Source of the DNA: UBA3263 sp964554335
Lineage (GTDB): Bacteria > Bacteroidota > Bacteroidia > Bacteroidales > Muribaculaceae
Assembly: GCA_964554335.1 (NCBI GenBank)
Contig: CAZKOF010000004.1
Coordinates: forward strand, 11,063-75,062
DNA length: 64,000 nt
Direction: 5' to 3'
The position numbers and the translations under genes are program-made. This document shows, in pieces, positions 7,759 through 15,467 of the stretch. Every line of letters starts with the position of its first letter. Position 1 is the stretch's first letter. The notes under the pieces were generated by a model, which was not told the DNA's origin, did not search any database, and was given only the letters and a program-made list of their open reading frames with translations.

Positions 7759-9586
7759 CGGGAAAGATTCGGGAGATGAGGTCAGGGCGGTTGATGCGTC
7801 GGAGGGAAGCGACTATCGAGGGGCGCCTCTGAGGATCGTACCAGAAGAAGAACGCGCGCTGGGCCTCTTTCTGCCGCTGGTCTGTGGCACAATAGACGCG
7901 CTTGCCCGTATATGGATGGTAGCCGGTATAGTAGATTTCGGTCGAGAGCGTCATCGGCGTCGGCGTGAAGTCCTGGACTTGCTCCAGATGCATATCCAGA
8001 CGCCGGGTCGTTGCGGCGAGCTGGGCCATGTCCTCCTCCCGGCAACCCGGATGGCTCGAAATGAAGTAGGGAATCAGCTGCTGGTGCAGTCCGCGCTTGC
8101 GGTTGACGGCCTCGAAGACGTCGCGGAAACGATAGAACAACTCAAACGAAGGCTTGCGCATCAGCTGCAACACATGGTCTTCCGTATGCTCGGGAGCCAC
8201 CTTCAGGCGTCCGCTGACATGGTTGGCAATCAGCTCCTCGACATAGCGCCGGTTTGCGGCATCGGTCTTCGCCGAGCCCGACGGGGCCATTGCCAGGTCA
8301 TAGCGCACGCCCGAGCCGACAAACGCCTTCTTCACTTCATCCATGGCGTTGACCTCTTCATAGATGCGCAAAAGGGCCGAATGGTCATTGTTGAGATTGG
8401 AGCATGGCGACGGGTGCAGGCAGCTCGGTCTCAGGCACTTGGCGCAGCGCTCCGGGTCACGGCCGCCCATGCCGTACATGTTTGCGCTCGGCCCCCCGAG
8501 GTCCGATATGTAGCCTTTGAAGTCGGGCATGCGGGTAACGGCGCGCACCTCGCGCATGATTGACTCGCGTGAGCGCGAGGCGATGAATTTGCCCTGATGG
8601 GCCGAAATGGTGCAGAACGAACAGCCCCCGAAGCAGCCGCGGTGAAGGCAGACCGAATGGCGGATCATCTCATATGCCGGAATGGTCTTTCCGCGATAGC
8701 GGGGATGGGGCAGGCGCGTGTACGGGAGGTCAAACGTGGCGTCGACCTCGGCCGTTGTCAGCGGTCCGTACATCGGATTGACACGCACGGCCCGGTGCCC
8801 GTGCTGCTGCCAGAGGACCGTGTCGGGGCGCAGGCGGTTGCTCTGCTGCTCGATGTGCTTGAAATTCGCGGCCTGCAGGCGCTTGTCGGCCAGGCATTGT
8901 TCAAAGCTGGCCAACACGATGTTATGTTCGTCGGCCCGTGGAATATCTGCCGCACGGACCCTCACGACGCTCTGGGGCAGGTCGCGGATATCGCCGATTT
9001 TCTCGCCGGCCCGCAGGCGGCCGACCAGCTCCGTTATCGGCTTCTCGCCCATGCCGTAGATAACCATGTCGACCGGCGCGTCCATGATAATCGAGGGGCG
9101 CAGGCGGTCCTGCCAGTAATCATAATGGCTCAGGCGCCGCATCGACGCCTCGATGCCCCCGGCAATAATGGGCGTGTCGGGAAAAAGACGGCGCAAAATC
9201 TCGGAGTAGACAATCGTCGGATAGTCGGGACGGGCTCCCGGGCGGCCGTCGGGCGTGTAGGCGTCGTCGTGGCGCCGGCGGCGGGCGGCGGTGTAGTGAT
9301 TGACCATCGAGTCCATCGCCCCGGGCGATATGCCGAAAAAGAGCCGCGGGACCCCGAACTTGCGGAAGTCGCGGAGGTCGTCACGCCAATTTGGCTGCGG
9401 CACGATAGCGACATTCAGCCCCAGGGCCTGGAGAGTGCGACCGATGACGGCAGCGCCGAACGAGGGATGGTCAACATAGGCGTCGCCCGAAAAGAGCACG
9501 ACGTCAACGTGGTCCCACCCCAGCGCCTCCATCTCCTTGACCGACGTCGGCAAAAAAGCCTCATTTGCTATGCGATTACTTTCCAC
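7736..9586 (-). CDS. ygiQ: YgiQ family radical SAM protein
   Basis: A 616-residue cytoplasmic radical SAM enzyme of the YgiQ family, whose reaction is not established. The N-terminus EALGWDHVDVVLFSGDAYVD and DHPSFGAAVIGR are family hallmarks. The radical SAM cluster motif is CLHRGCFGGCSFC (CxxxCxxC), and a second Cys cluster occurs in RCAKCLRPSCLHPSPC. The C-terminus has the YgiQ-specific VQDFTPTPMTLSTEIYYTG. I accept a GTG start at 9586: the in-frame upstream codons reach a stop within 7 codons and contain no ATG. No promoter box is clear between the start and the RNA gene upstream. Confidence 0.92.
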   Translation of the reverse strand: MESNRIANEAFLPTSVKEMEALGWDHVDVVLFSGDAYVDHPSFGAAVIGRTLQALGLNVAIVPQPNWRDDLRDFRKFGVPRLFFGISPGAMDSMVNHYTAARRRRHDDAYTPDGRPGARPDYPTIVYSEILRRLFPDTPIIAGGIEASMRRLSHYDYWQDRLRPSIIMDAPVDMVIYGMGEKPITELVGRLRAGEKIGDIRDLPQSVVRVRAADIPRADEHNIVLASFEQCLADKRLQAANFKHIEQQSNRLRPDTVLWQQHGHRAVRVNPMYGPLTTAEVDATFDLPYTRLPHPRYRGKTIPAYEMIRHSVCLHRGCFGGCSFCTISAHQGKFIASRSRESIMREVRAVTRMPDFKGYISDLGGPSANMYGMGGRDPERCAKCLRPSCLHPSPCSNLNNDHSALLRIYEEVNAMDEVKKAFVGSGVRYDLAMAPSGSAKTDAANRRYVEELIANHVSGRLKVAPEHTEDHVLQLMRKPSFELFYRFRDVFEAVNRKRGLHQQLIPYFISSHPGCREEDMAQLAATTRRLDMHLEQVQDFTPTPMTLSTEIYYTGYHPYTGKRVYCATDQRQKEAQRAFFFWYDPQRRPSIVASLRRINRPDLISRIFPVRSGRRF

Positions 9587-9692
9587 AAATACTTCAATTT
9601 TTCATCAACAAAGTTACGAAAAGAAATCCAACCCCCCAAAACTTCCAACTGCGGAAAGAGGGGCGCACGCGCCCCTTGCGCGATATGGTTGC

Positions 9693-9736
9693 AAAAAAAA
9701 AGGCGCCGAGGACCACAGTGGGTGCTCGGCGCCTTT
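9693..9736 (-). terminator. Intrinsic terminator of the large ncRNA
   Basis: Read on the minus strand, AAAGGCGCCGAG (9725-9736) pairs perfectly over 12 bp with CTCGGCGCCTTT (9699-9710). A run of nine U follows (9693-9701 on the plus strand is all A). Confidence 0.85.
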
Positions 9737-10121
9737 GGATATAGCGGATGTGTAGTGATTTAGTAGTATGGACGGAGGGGCTTGGCTCTTGTTGGAGACT
9801 TCCCACGTCTCGCCTGACAGGAGTTTCCCTCTTTGCCCGGTGAACCTGCAGGGCCGTTTGGGTGCATTTCACCTCTCCCGCGACCTTTCCGGGTATGGTT
9901 GGCAGTGACCGGGACGGATCACCGCGCGCTCTGGTTCCAGCATGTCTTGAGGTCAAGGCGGTATTACCCACCGCCGAGACTTCGGATGTTCGCTTGCTTG
10001 CATTGTTGGGCTTTGGTATCCGCCCGGGGGCAGAACTTGGCCAAGCGGTTGCAGCCCCGCTCGCACATTGTGGTAGCCCCTCGTGAGCGCTGACGCTTCA
10101 GTCGTCACAACGAGTATCCAC
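9693..10121 (-). ncRNA. Large structured non-coding RNA (~430 nt), family not identified
   Basis: An independent transcription unit on the minus strand between uvrB and ygiQ. It has a -7 box TACCTTTG (complement of 10126-10133), an upstream TTTG (complement of 10151-10154), and a strong intrinsic terminator at 9693-9736. The transcript from about 10121 contains many short hairpins: CTCGT/ACGAG enclosing GACG/CGTC at the 5' end, GGCGGT/ACCGCC, GGTG/CACC, and GAGAC/GTCTC near the 3' end. No long conserved protein frame is apparent. Size and setting resemble RNase P RNA or tmRNA. However, I cannot find the RNase P core (GAGGAAAGTCC, ACAGAA) or a tRNA-like end and tag frame, so I do not name it. 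Confidence 0.6.
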
Positions 10122-10125
10122 GGTG

Positions 10126-10154
10126 CAAAGGTAGGAAGAGAATGAGGCGGCAAA
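10126..10154 (-). promoter_or_regulatory. Promoter of the large ncRNA
   Basis: The complement of 10126-10133 reads TACCTTTG, an exact -7 box. TTTG lies at the complement of 10151-10154, a 17-bp spacer, slightly short of the usual 19-20. The predicted start is around 10121. Confidence 0.65.
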
Positions 10155-10160
10155 CCGTAG

Positions 10161-10195
10161 AAAAATGAAAAATTAAAAATTAAAAGTTAAAAGTT
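10161..10195. repeat. AT-rich heptad repeat
   Basis: A run of about five 7-nt units of the type GAAAAAT / TAAAAGT. Related runs occur at 12441-12471, 34803-34861 and 49401-49415. Confidence 0.7.
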
Positions 10196-10244
10196 GGAAT
10201 TGGAGGAGGGTGTTGCAGAACCGGGGCCACTGACATGAAGCGGA

Positions 10245-10317
10245 GGGTTTTAAGCCACCGCCCTGTGCGACAAACCTTTGCGACCTACCTTTGCGGAACG
10301 CGGGCGGCTTAAAACCC
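10245..10317. repeat. Inverted repeat downstream of uvrB
   Basis: GGGTTTTAAGCC (10245-10256) and GGCTTAAAACCC (10306-10317) are perfect 12-bp arms. Adjacent CCGCCC/GGGCGG and outer GACATG/CATGTC sequences allow further pairing. The loop holds two copies of ACCTTTGCG, one of them a consensus -7 box (TACCTTTG, 10286-10293). The element could act as a uvrB terminator or be a mobile palindromic repeat; there is no clear U-run. Confidence 0.55.
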
Positions 10318-10347
10318 GCCCGTCCATGTCGGCGGGGAATTTTAGGG

Positions 10348-12417
10348 TCAGGCGGGGAGGAGGGATTGCATCTTAAGCATTTCGTCGCGCAGGCGGGCGG
10401 CTTCGAGGAAGTCCATTTTTTTTGCGGCGGCCATCATCTGCGAGCGGAGCTTGTCGATGTTTTTCTGTATCTCGACAGAGGTCATGTAGGCCACGACGGG
10501 GTCGGCGGCCAGGTTGACCTCGCGGGTGTATTCCGACTCGTAGGGTATCGGCGTCGGTTTTGCCGCGGGTTTCTCGCGCTTGTCGATGCGGCCGGCCGGT
10601 GTGAGTTCTTCAATGGCGTCGCGGTCGAGGCCGACAATGCGGTTGCGAGCCTTGACTATGGCTTGGGGCGTGATGCCGTGGGCCTCGTTGTAGGCCAGCT
10701 GCATGGAGCGGCGGCGCTCGGTCTCCTCGATGGTCTGACGCATGGAGTCGGTGACCTTGTCGGCATACATGATTACGCGGCCGTTGAGGTTGCGTGCCGC
10801 GCGGCCTACGGTCTGCGTCAGCGAGCGGTGGCTGCGCAGAAAGCCCTCTTTGTCGGCGTCGAGAATGGCCACGAGGCTGACCTCGGGCAGGTCGAGGCCC
10901 TCGCGCAGGAGGTTCACCCCGACGAGCACGTCGTAGGTTCCGGCGCGGAGGTCGTCGAGAATGCGGATGCGCTCCATGGTGTCGACGTCCGAGTGCATGT
11001 AGGCCGTTCTGATGTCGAATTTCGCGAGATAGTCGTTGAGTTCCTCGGCCATGCGCTTGGTCAGGGTGGTGACCAGCGTGCGCTCGCCCTGCTCGGTGCG
11101 CAGACGGATTTCCTCCATGAGGTCATCAATCTGATTGAGCGACGGGCGCACCTCGATTACCGGGTCGAGCAGGCCCGTGGGGCGTATGACCTGCTCCACG
11201 ATGATGCCTTCGGAGCGTTCGAGTTCATAGTCGGCGGGAGTTGCCGAGACATAGATTGTCTGCGGCACCAGGGCCTCGAACTCCTCGAATTTCAGCGGAC
11301 GGTTGTCGAGAGCCGCGGGGAGGCGGAAGCCGTAGTCGACGAGGTTGTTCTTGCGCGAGACGTCGCCGCCATACATCGCGCGGATCTGTGGCACGGTGAC
11401 GTGGCTCTCGTCGATGATTGTCAGAAAATCTTTCGGGAAGTAGTCGAGCAGGCAGAATGGGCGCTCGCCGGGACGGCGGCCGTCGAAGTAGCGCGAATAG
11501 TTTTCGATTCCGGAACAGTGGCCCAGCTCGCGGATCATCTCCATGTCGTAGGTGACGCGCTCGCGAATTCGCTGCGCCTCAATCAGCTTATCTTCGCGTT
11601 CGAAGTCGCCGATGCGCTCCCCCAGGTCGAGGGCAATCTGCGACAGGGCGGCGTTCCGGCGCTCCGGGGTGGTAACGAAGAGGTTGGCGGGATAGATTTT
11701 GAAAACGTCGTGACTGCCGAGGCTGACGCCGTCGACTGGGTGCACCGTCTTGATAGCCTCGATTTCGTCGCCCCAAAAGCTGACGCGCAGGGTGATGTCT
11801 TCATACGCCAGACGAATCTCCACGGTGTCGCCGCGCACGCGGAATGTGCCGCGGCTCAGATCAGCCTCGTTGCGCGAATAGAGCGAGGCAACTAAGGAGC
11901 GCAGGAAGTTATTGCGCGAAATCTGCATGCCGACTTGGATTTCAATCACTCCGGCGTCGAAGTCCGACGGGTTCCCCATGCCGAACAGGCAGCTGACCGA
12001 GCTGACCACGACAACGTCCCTGCGCCCCGACAGAAGCGCCGAGACCGTAGACAGGCGCAGACGCTCGATCTCGTCGTTGATCATCAGGTCTTTTTCAATG
12101 TAGCGGTCAATTCCCGGAATATAAGCCTCGGGTTGGTAGTAGTCATAATAGCTGACAAAATACTGCACCGAATTATCGGGAAAGAACTGCTTGAACTCGG
12201 AATACAGCTGGGCGGCAAGGGTCTTGTTATGGCTCAAAATCAGAGTCGGGCGCTGCACCCGGGCTATAACATTGGCCATGGTGAAGGTTTTGCCGGAGCC
12301 GGTGACGCCGAGGAGCACCTGGGCTTCGCGTCCGTCTTCAACCCCTTCGACCAGGGCATCGATGGCCTGCGGCTGATCGCCCGTCGGCTTATATGCGGAG
12401 TCTAACTTGAAATCCAT
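10348..12417 (-). CDS. uvrB: UvrABC excinuclease subunit B
   Basis: UvrB is the damage-verifying helicase-like subunit of nucleotide excision repair. The protein has 689 residues. It has the Walker A GVTGSGKTFTMANV, the YDYYQPEAYIPG segment of the beta-hairpin that inserts between DNA strands, and the DEAD-like TIIDESHV. It also has helicase motif VI QTVGRAARN and a C-terminal UVR (UvrC-binding) domain with AKKMDFLEAARLRDEM. The frame stays open 53 codons upstream, but homologues start at MDFKLDSAYKPTGDQ, so I use the ATG at 12417. A -7 box TACCTTTG lies only 4 nt upstream, which suggests a leaderless mRNA. Confidence 0.96.
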   Translation of the reverse strand: MDFKLDSAYKPTGDQPQAIDALVEGVEDGREAQVLLGVTGSGKTFTMANVIARVQRPTLILSHNKTLAAQLYSEFKQFFPDNSVQYFVSYYDYYQPEAYIPGIDRYIEKDLMINDEIERLRLSTVSALLSGRRDVVVVSSVSCLFGMGNPSDFDAGVIEIQVGMQISRNNFLRSLVASLYSRNEADLSRGTFRVRGDTVEIRLAYEDITLRVSFWGDEIEAIKTVHPVDGVSLGSHDVFKIYPANLFVTTPERRNAALSQIALDLGERIGDFEREDKLIEAQRIRERVTYDMEMIRELGHCSGIENYSRYFDGRRPGERPFCLLDYFPKDFLTIIDESHVTVPQIRAMYGGDVSRKNNLVDYGFRLPAALDNRPLKFEEFEALVPQTIYVSATPADYELERSEGIIVEQVIRPTGLLDPVIEVRPSLNQIDDLMEEIRLRTEQGERTLVTTLTKRMAEELNDYLAKFDIRTAYMHSDVDTMERIRILDDLRAGTYDVLVGVNLLREGLDLPEVSLVAILDADKEGFLRSHRSLTQTVGRAARNLNGRVIMYADKVTDSMRQTIEETERRRSMQLAYNEAHGITPQAIVKARNRIVGLDRDAIEELTPAGRIDKREKPAAKPTPIPYESEYTREVNLAADPVVAYMTSVEIQKNIDKLRSQMMAAAKKMDFLEAARLRDEMLKMQSLLPA

Positions 12418-12421
12418 TCTG

Positions 12422-12429
12422 CAAAGGTA
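12422..12429 (-). promoter_or_regulatory. uvrB -7 box, leaderless arrangement
   Basis: The complement reads TACCTTTG, followed by CAGA and then the uvrB ATG. The transcription start should fall at or within one base of the start codon. No good -33 TTTG is visible at the usual distance. Confidence 0.6.
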
Positions 12430-12440
12430 CGGAAAGTAAA

Positions 12441-12471
12441 TGAAAAATGAAAAGTTAAAAATGAAAAGTTT
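12441..12471. repeat. AT-rich heptad repeat upstream of uvrB
   Basis: Alternating TGAAAAA / TGAAAAG / TTAAAAA units of period 7, adjacent to the uvrB promoter. They belong to the same family as the runs at 10161, 34803 and 49401. Confidence 0.6.
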
Positions 12472-12517
12472 AGCGCGGCGGGTGCGCCATGTTGGGCGCC
12501 GCGTCAGCGGCGAAACA

Positions 12518-12734
12518 TTGCCCGGGCACCCTACGGGAACCCGAGGTGTGGAGGGGGCGGGGCGACCCGGTTGCACCCCCGCTGACGCGGGGGCCTACCT
12601 TGCCTCGGCGCCTGCCGGCGCCGCATGTGCGCCCCGGTAGGGGCAGCGGAATGGTAGGCCCCCGTCTTGACGGGGGTGCATCCGGGTCTCGCCGCGCGCG
12701 CAAATCGGCGGACTCCCGTAGGGTGCCCGGGCAA
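12518..12734. repeat. 217-bp GC-rich near-perfect palindrome
   Basis: The outer arms 12518-12538 and 12714-12734 are perfect 21-bp inverted copies. The inner segments 12565-12599 and 12653-12687 are near-perfect inverted copies, each containing its own hairpin (CCCCCG...CGGGGG). The element is centred at about 12626 and has no coding role I can support. It lies between uvrB and the M60 operon terminator. It could be a mobile palindromic element (MITE or REP-like) or specify a long hairpin RNA. Confidence 0.75.
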
Positions 12735-12762
12735 ATAGGTGGGGCGGGCGGGCATGGAAATG

Positions 12763-12798
12763 AAAAAACGGAGAGGCGCGCGGGGCGTCTCTCCGTTT
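12763..12798 (-). terminator. Terminator of the M60/SusCD operon
   Basis: AAACGGAGAG (12766-12775) pairs with CTCTCCGTTT (12789-12798). On the minus strand the stem is followed by a U-run (plus-strand A at 12763-12768), just past the M60 gene. Confidence 0.8.
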
Positions 12799-12821
12799 CG
12801 GGTATGAGCAGGTTCGGGATA

Positions 12822-15446
12822 TCAGAGGTTGGCAAGGAAGATGCGGGTGCCGTCAGCCTGCACGGCATAGACGCCGCAACCCGTAGTCTGAATCTTGCTC
12901 GGTATGGTAAACGTGGTGAAGTTCGAGGCAAAGCGGATCTCACCATACTGGTCACCTTTCTTTTCACGAATTTCGATCGCCACGGCCTGACCGCAGTTCT
13001 TGGTGGTCACGGTGCGTCCGCTGACGGTGGCAGAGGCCGACGATGATACTTTGAGGTTCTGCTGATAGGTCGTGTAATAACCAAGTTCGCCAATCTGGTC
13101 AAACGTTGGATCGCCCTGCTTCGGACCGGCAGGACCGTCGCGGTCCTCGATATACTCGAGAGCGTGCGCGGGCTTGGGATACTGAGCCATGCGCGCCTTG
13201 GCGTCGGTAATCATCGCGTCGGTGACGCGATAATTATAGTTACCATACTGGCTGACCGTACTGTTGAGGGTCTTGAAGAAGCCCCAGGCTTCAAAGAAGT
13301 CCGTGAGGTCCTCGCCGGCGGCTTCGGAGCAGGCAACGGCATACTCGAGCATCTTGCGACCGCAATCTTCGGTTTCGCTCATGCCGAGCTCACGCATCAG
13401 CTTGAACACGCGGCCGAAGTATTCTTCGTCGCCGCGAACGCGGTGATAGTAGTTCCAGAGCTGCCAGTTCAGGCGCATGTGAATCTCGGTTTCCTCACCG
13501 AAATCAGCGGGAATTTCCGGACCTTCATTTGAGGCGGAATAGTTCATCGACGCCCATGACTGGTTCTTCTCATAAACGGCACCGAAGCGGTAATAGAGTC
13601 CGCGGCCGCGGCTGCTGTAGCGGCCGAAGCGATAGAGCACGTAGTTCGAGAAGAGGTTGTTGGAGCTTTCGGTGGTCGAGGCCCAGTTGATTGCGGCCTG
13701 GTTAATGTGGCCCATCTCGTGGGCAGGACCCCAGGCGTTGTCGGCATCGGCGTTTAAGTTATTCAGGCCCATGAGTTTGTCTATGTCTGTCTCGACGAAG
13801 CCCATTGTCCAGTCCGAGGCCCACATGTAGCCGCATTCCGTGCCCATGGTGATACCGGCGACGTGGTTGTTCCACAGTGCGGGGCGCACGTCTTCGATGC
13901 CCATAAAGTTCTGCTGCCACGTGATGATGTTGTCCCACTGGTTAATGGGGTCGACAATCTCGCGGGGAAGAACCGAGCGCTTGAAGTAGAGCACCATACG
14001 GTTGCCGACGATGCAGAAGTACCTGTGGTTTGACCGGGCTTTGATTTCGGCATATTTCTCGTCGGTCTTGTGCAGATTGAGGTCGAAGTAACCTACAAAC
14101 TCGCCCTGACCGAGAGGAATGTGGATCTTGATGGGCTTGGAGGTCTCAGCCGACGGAACGGCGGTATACATCAGGAAGAGCTGACCGTCCTGGTCCGGAG
14201 TAATCTGGTTGACACCCTGACGCAGCGAGTGGAATGTGCCCTGACTTTGCGGACGCATATCCACGCCGGGGGTGGAACCGACTTCTCCGAGAATCTGCAC
14301 TTGCAGGAAGTTGCCGTAGGTCTCGCCTACCAGGATCACCACCGGCTCACCCTCCTTGACGGCGATACCCATGGGGTTATCCCAGTTGGAATAGATTTTC
14401 GTCATCAGCGGGCCGCTCCATTTTGTCGGATCGGAATATGCCGAATACTCATGCACACGGAACGACTTTTCGAGAGCATCATACGTGTTGTTGAACAGGG
14501 CCTCGCCGACGCGCTGGAACACGGGGTCGAGCGTCTGAATATCTTCGAGCGTCACGCCCGGCTTCAGCTCGGAGCAGGTCAGGTCGGTAAACACTTCGAG
14601 GAGCTGACGGTCGAGAGTCGACTCGGTGTTGTAGCGCATGAAACGCATCTCCGCGCAGCTCACATAGTCATTGACGCCGCTGTTGATTATGAACTTCACG
14701 GCAGTCGGCACGGTTCCGTCCGGGAGAGCCATCCTGTTCGGAGTGGCCGAACCGTCGAAGTCATATTCGCCGATCTTGGTGAAGTCGGTGCGGGCCTGGT
14801 CTTGGGCAACATAGAGTTCAAACTGCTTGAACGCACCGTTGCCGCCGCCCGAGCGGGGCACATACTCTATGTAGTTAATCTCCTCCTGACCGGCGAACGT
14901 ATACTTCATCTCGAATGGGAAAGGTCCCGTGGGCGACCACCGCGAGTGGAAAATGGTGGTTACGTCGTCGTCATACGTCTTATCGATGCCTGAGTCTGAC
15001 GACTGGTAGTTGGTTGCCGTGGCGCCGGTAGGCTTGACCGAGAAGTCACCGTCGATGTGGAGGTCGCTGTCGCCCCACTGTTTGATGGTGACCTTATAGT
15101 CGCTGGTCGAGGTCGATATGGTCACGATGCCGCTACGCACCTCACCGGTCGTGTTCGCCTGGACGATCACGTTGACATAAGCCACGCCGTCGACGGGGCT
15201 TGTCCTCCCGACCTGCAACCACGTCACGTTAGTGTCTACAAACCATTGGCTGCTGGAAAGACTCGTCTGCACGGGAATCTTGATTGTCTGCTCCTCTTTT
15301 CCGACAGAGTGATTGAGATAGCTCTGCTCGATAGAGAAATCCGAAGTCCCTTCTATTTCAGGGTCGTCCTCCTTGCAGGAAGTGATGGCCGGAAGACCGA
15401 CCATCACTGCTGCAAAAGCAAGAATTTTAAAGAATTTGATTTTCAT
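12822..15446 (-). CDS. Secreted lipoprotein M60-like zinc metallopeptidase (putative mucinase)
   Basis: An 874-residue surface lipoprotein (signal peptide and lipobox ending ITSC). A BACON-like beta-sandwich at roughly 35-125 ends in YKVTIKQWG. An F5/8-type C (discoidin-like) domain follows to about residue 270, then an M60/enhancin-like peptidase. The zinc motif is HEMGH near residue 577, with a Glu 13 residues later (HExxH-x12-E), as in gluzincin M60 enzymes. Characterised M60-like proteins of gut bacteria cleave mucin-type glycoproteins next to O-glycans. BACON domains in this setting are thought to bind mucin or act as spacers. It is the last gene of a susC-susD-DUF1735-M60 operon, 21 nt after the preceding gene. 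Confidence 0.87.
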   Translation of the reverse strand: MKIKFFKILAFAAVMVGLPAITSCKEDDPEIEGTSDFSIEQSYLNHSVGKEEQTIKIPVQTSLSSSQWFVDTNVTWLQVGRTSPVDGVAYVNVIVQANTTGEVRSGIVTISTSTSDYKVTIKQWGDSDLHIDGDFSVKPTGATATNYQSSDSGIDKTYDDDVTTIFHSRWSPTGPFPFEMKYTFAGQEEINYIEYVPRSGGGNGAFKQFELYVAQDQARTDFTKIGEYDFDGSATPNRMALPDGTVPTAVKFIINSGVNDYVSCAEMRFMRYNTESTLDRQLLEVFTDLTCSELKPGVTLEDIQTLDPVFQRVGEALFNNTYDALEKSFRVHEYSAYSDPTKWSGPLMTKIYSNWDNPMGIAVKEGEPVVILVGETYGNFLQVQILGEVGSTPGVDMRPQSQGTFHSLRQGVNQITPDQDGQLFLMYTAVPSAETSKPIKIHIPLGQGEFVGYFDLNLHKTDEKYAEIKARSNHRYFCIVGNRMVLYFKRSVLPREIVDPINQWDNIITWQQNFMGIEDVRPALWNNHVAGITMGTECGYMWASDWTMGFVETDIDKLMGLNNLNADADNAWGPAHEMGHINQAAINWASTTESSNNLFSNYVLYRFGRYSSRGRGLYYRFGAVYEKNQSWASMNYSASNEGPEIPADFGEETEIHMRLNWQLWNYYHRVRGDEEYFGRVFKLMRELGMSETEDCGRKMLEYAVACSEAAGEDLTDFFEAWGFFKTLNSTVSQYGNYNYRVTDAMITDAKARMAQYPKPAHALEYIEDRDGPAGPKQGDPTFDQIGELGYYTTYQQNLKVSSSASATVSGRTVTTKNCGQAVAIEIREKKGDQYGEIRFASNFTTFTIPSKIQTTGCGVYAVQADGTRIFLANL

Positions 15447-15467
15447 GTTGTTCAGTTAACGGAGAGA

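Noticed and set aside
9594..9971. 125-codon minus-strand frame across the ncRNA
   Set aside because: It crosses the terminator hairpin of the RNA, has no start signal and shows no family pattern.
9693..10121. RNase P RNA, tmRNA, 6S RNA or SRP RNA identity for the large RNA
   Set aside because: I looked for GAGGAAAGTCC and ACAGAA cores, tRNA-like ends with a tag frame, and GGAAGCAG; none is present. It is also too long for 6S or 4.5S RNA.
10291..11895. 534-codon open frame opposite uvrB
   Set aside because: It is an antisense shadow of a strongly conserved gene in GC-rich DNA; the translation shows no domain pattern.
12470..13046. Mirror-image open frames on both strands around 12500-12750
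   Set aside because: They arise from the 217-bp palindrome: the two translations mirror each other and show no domain.
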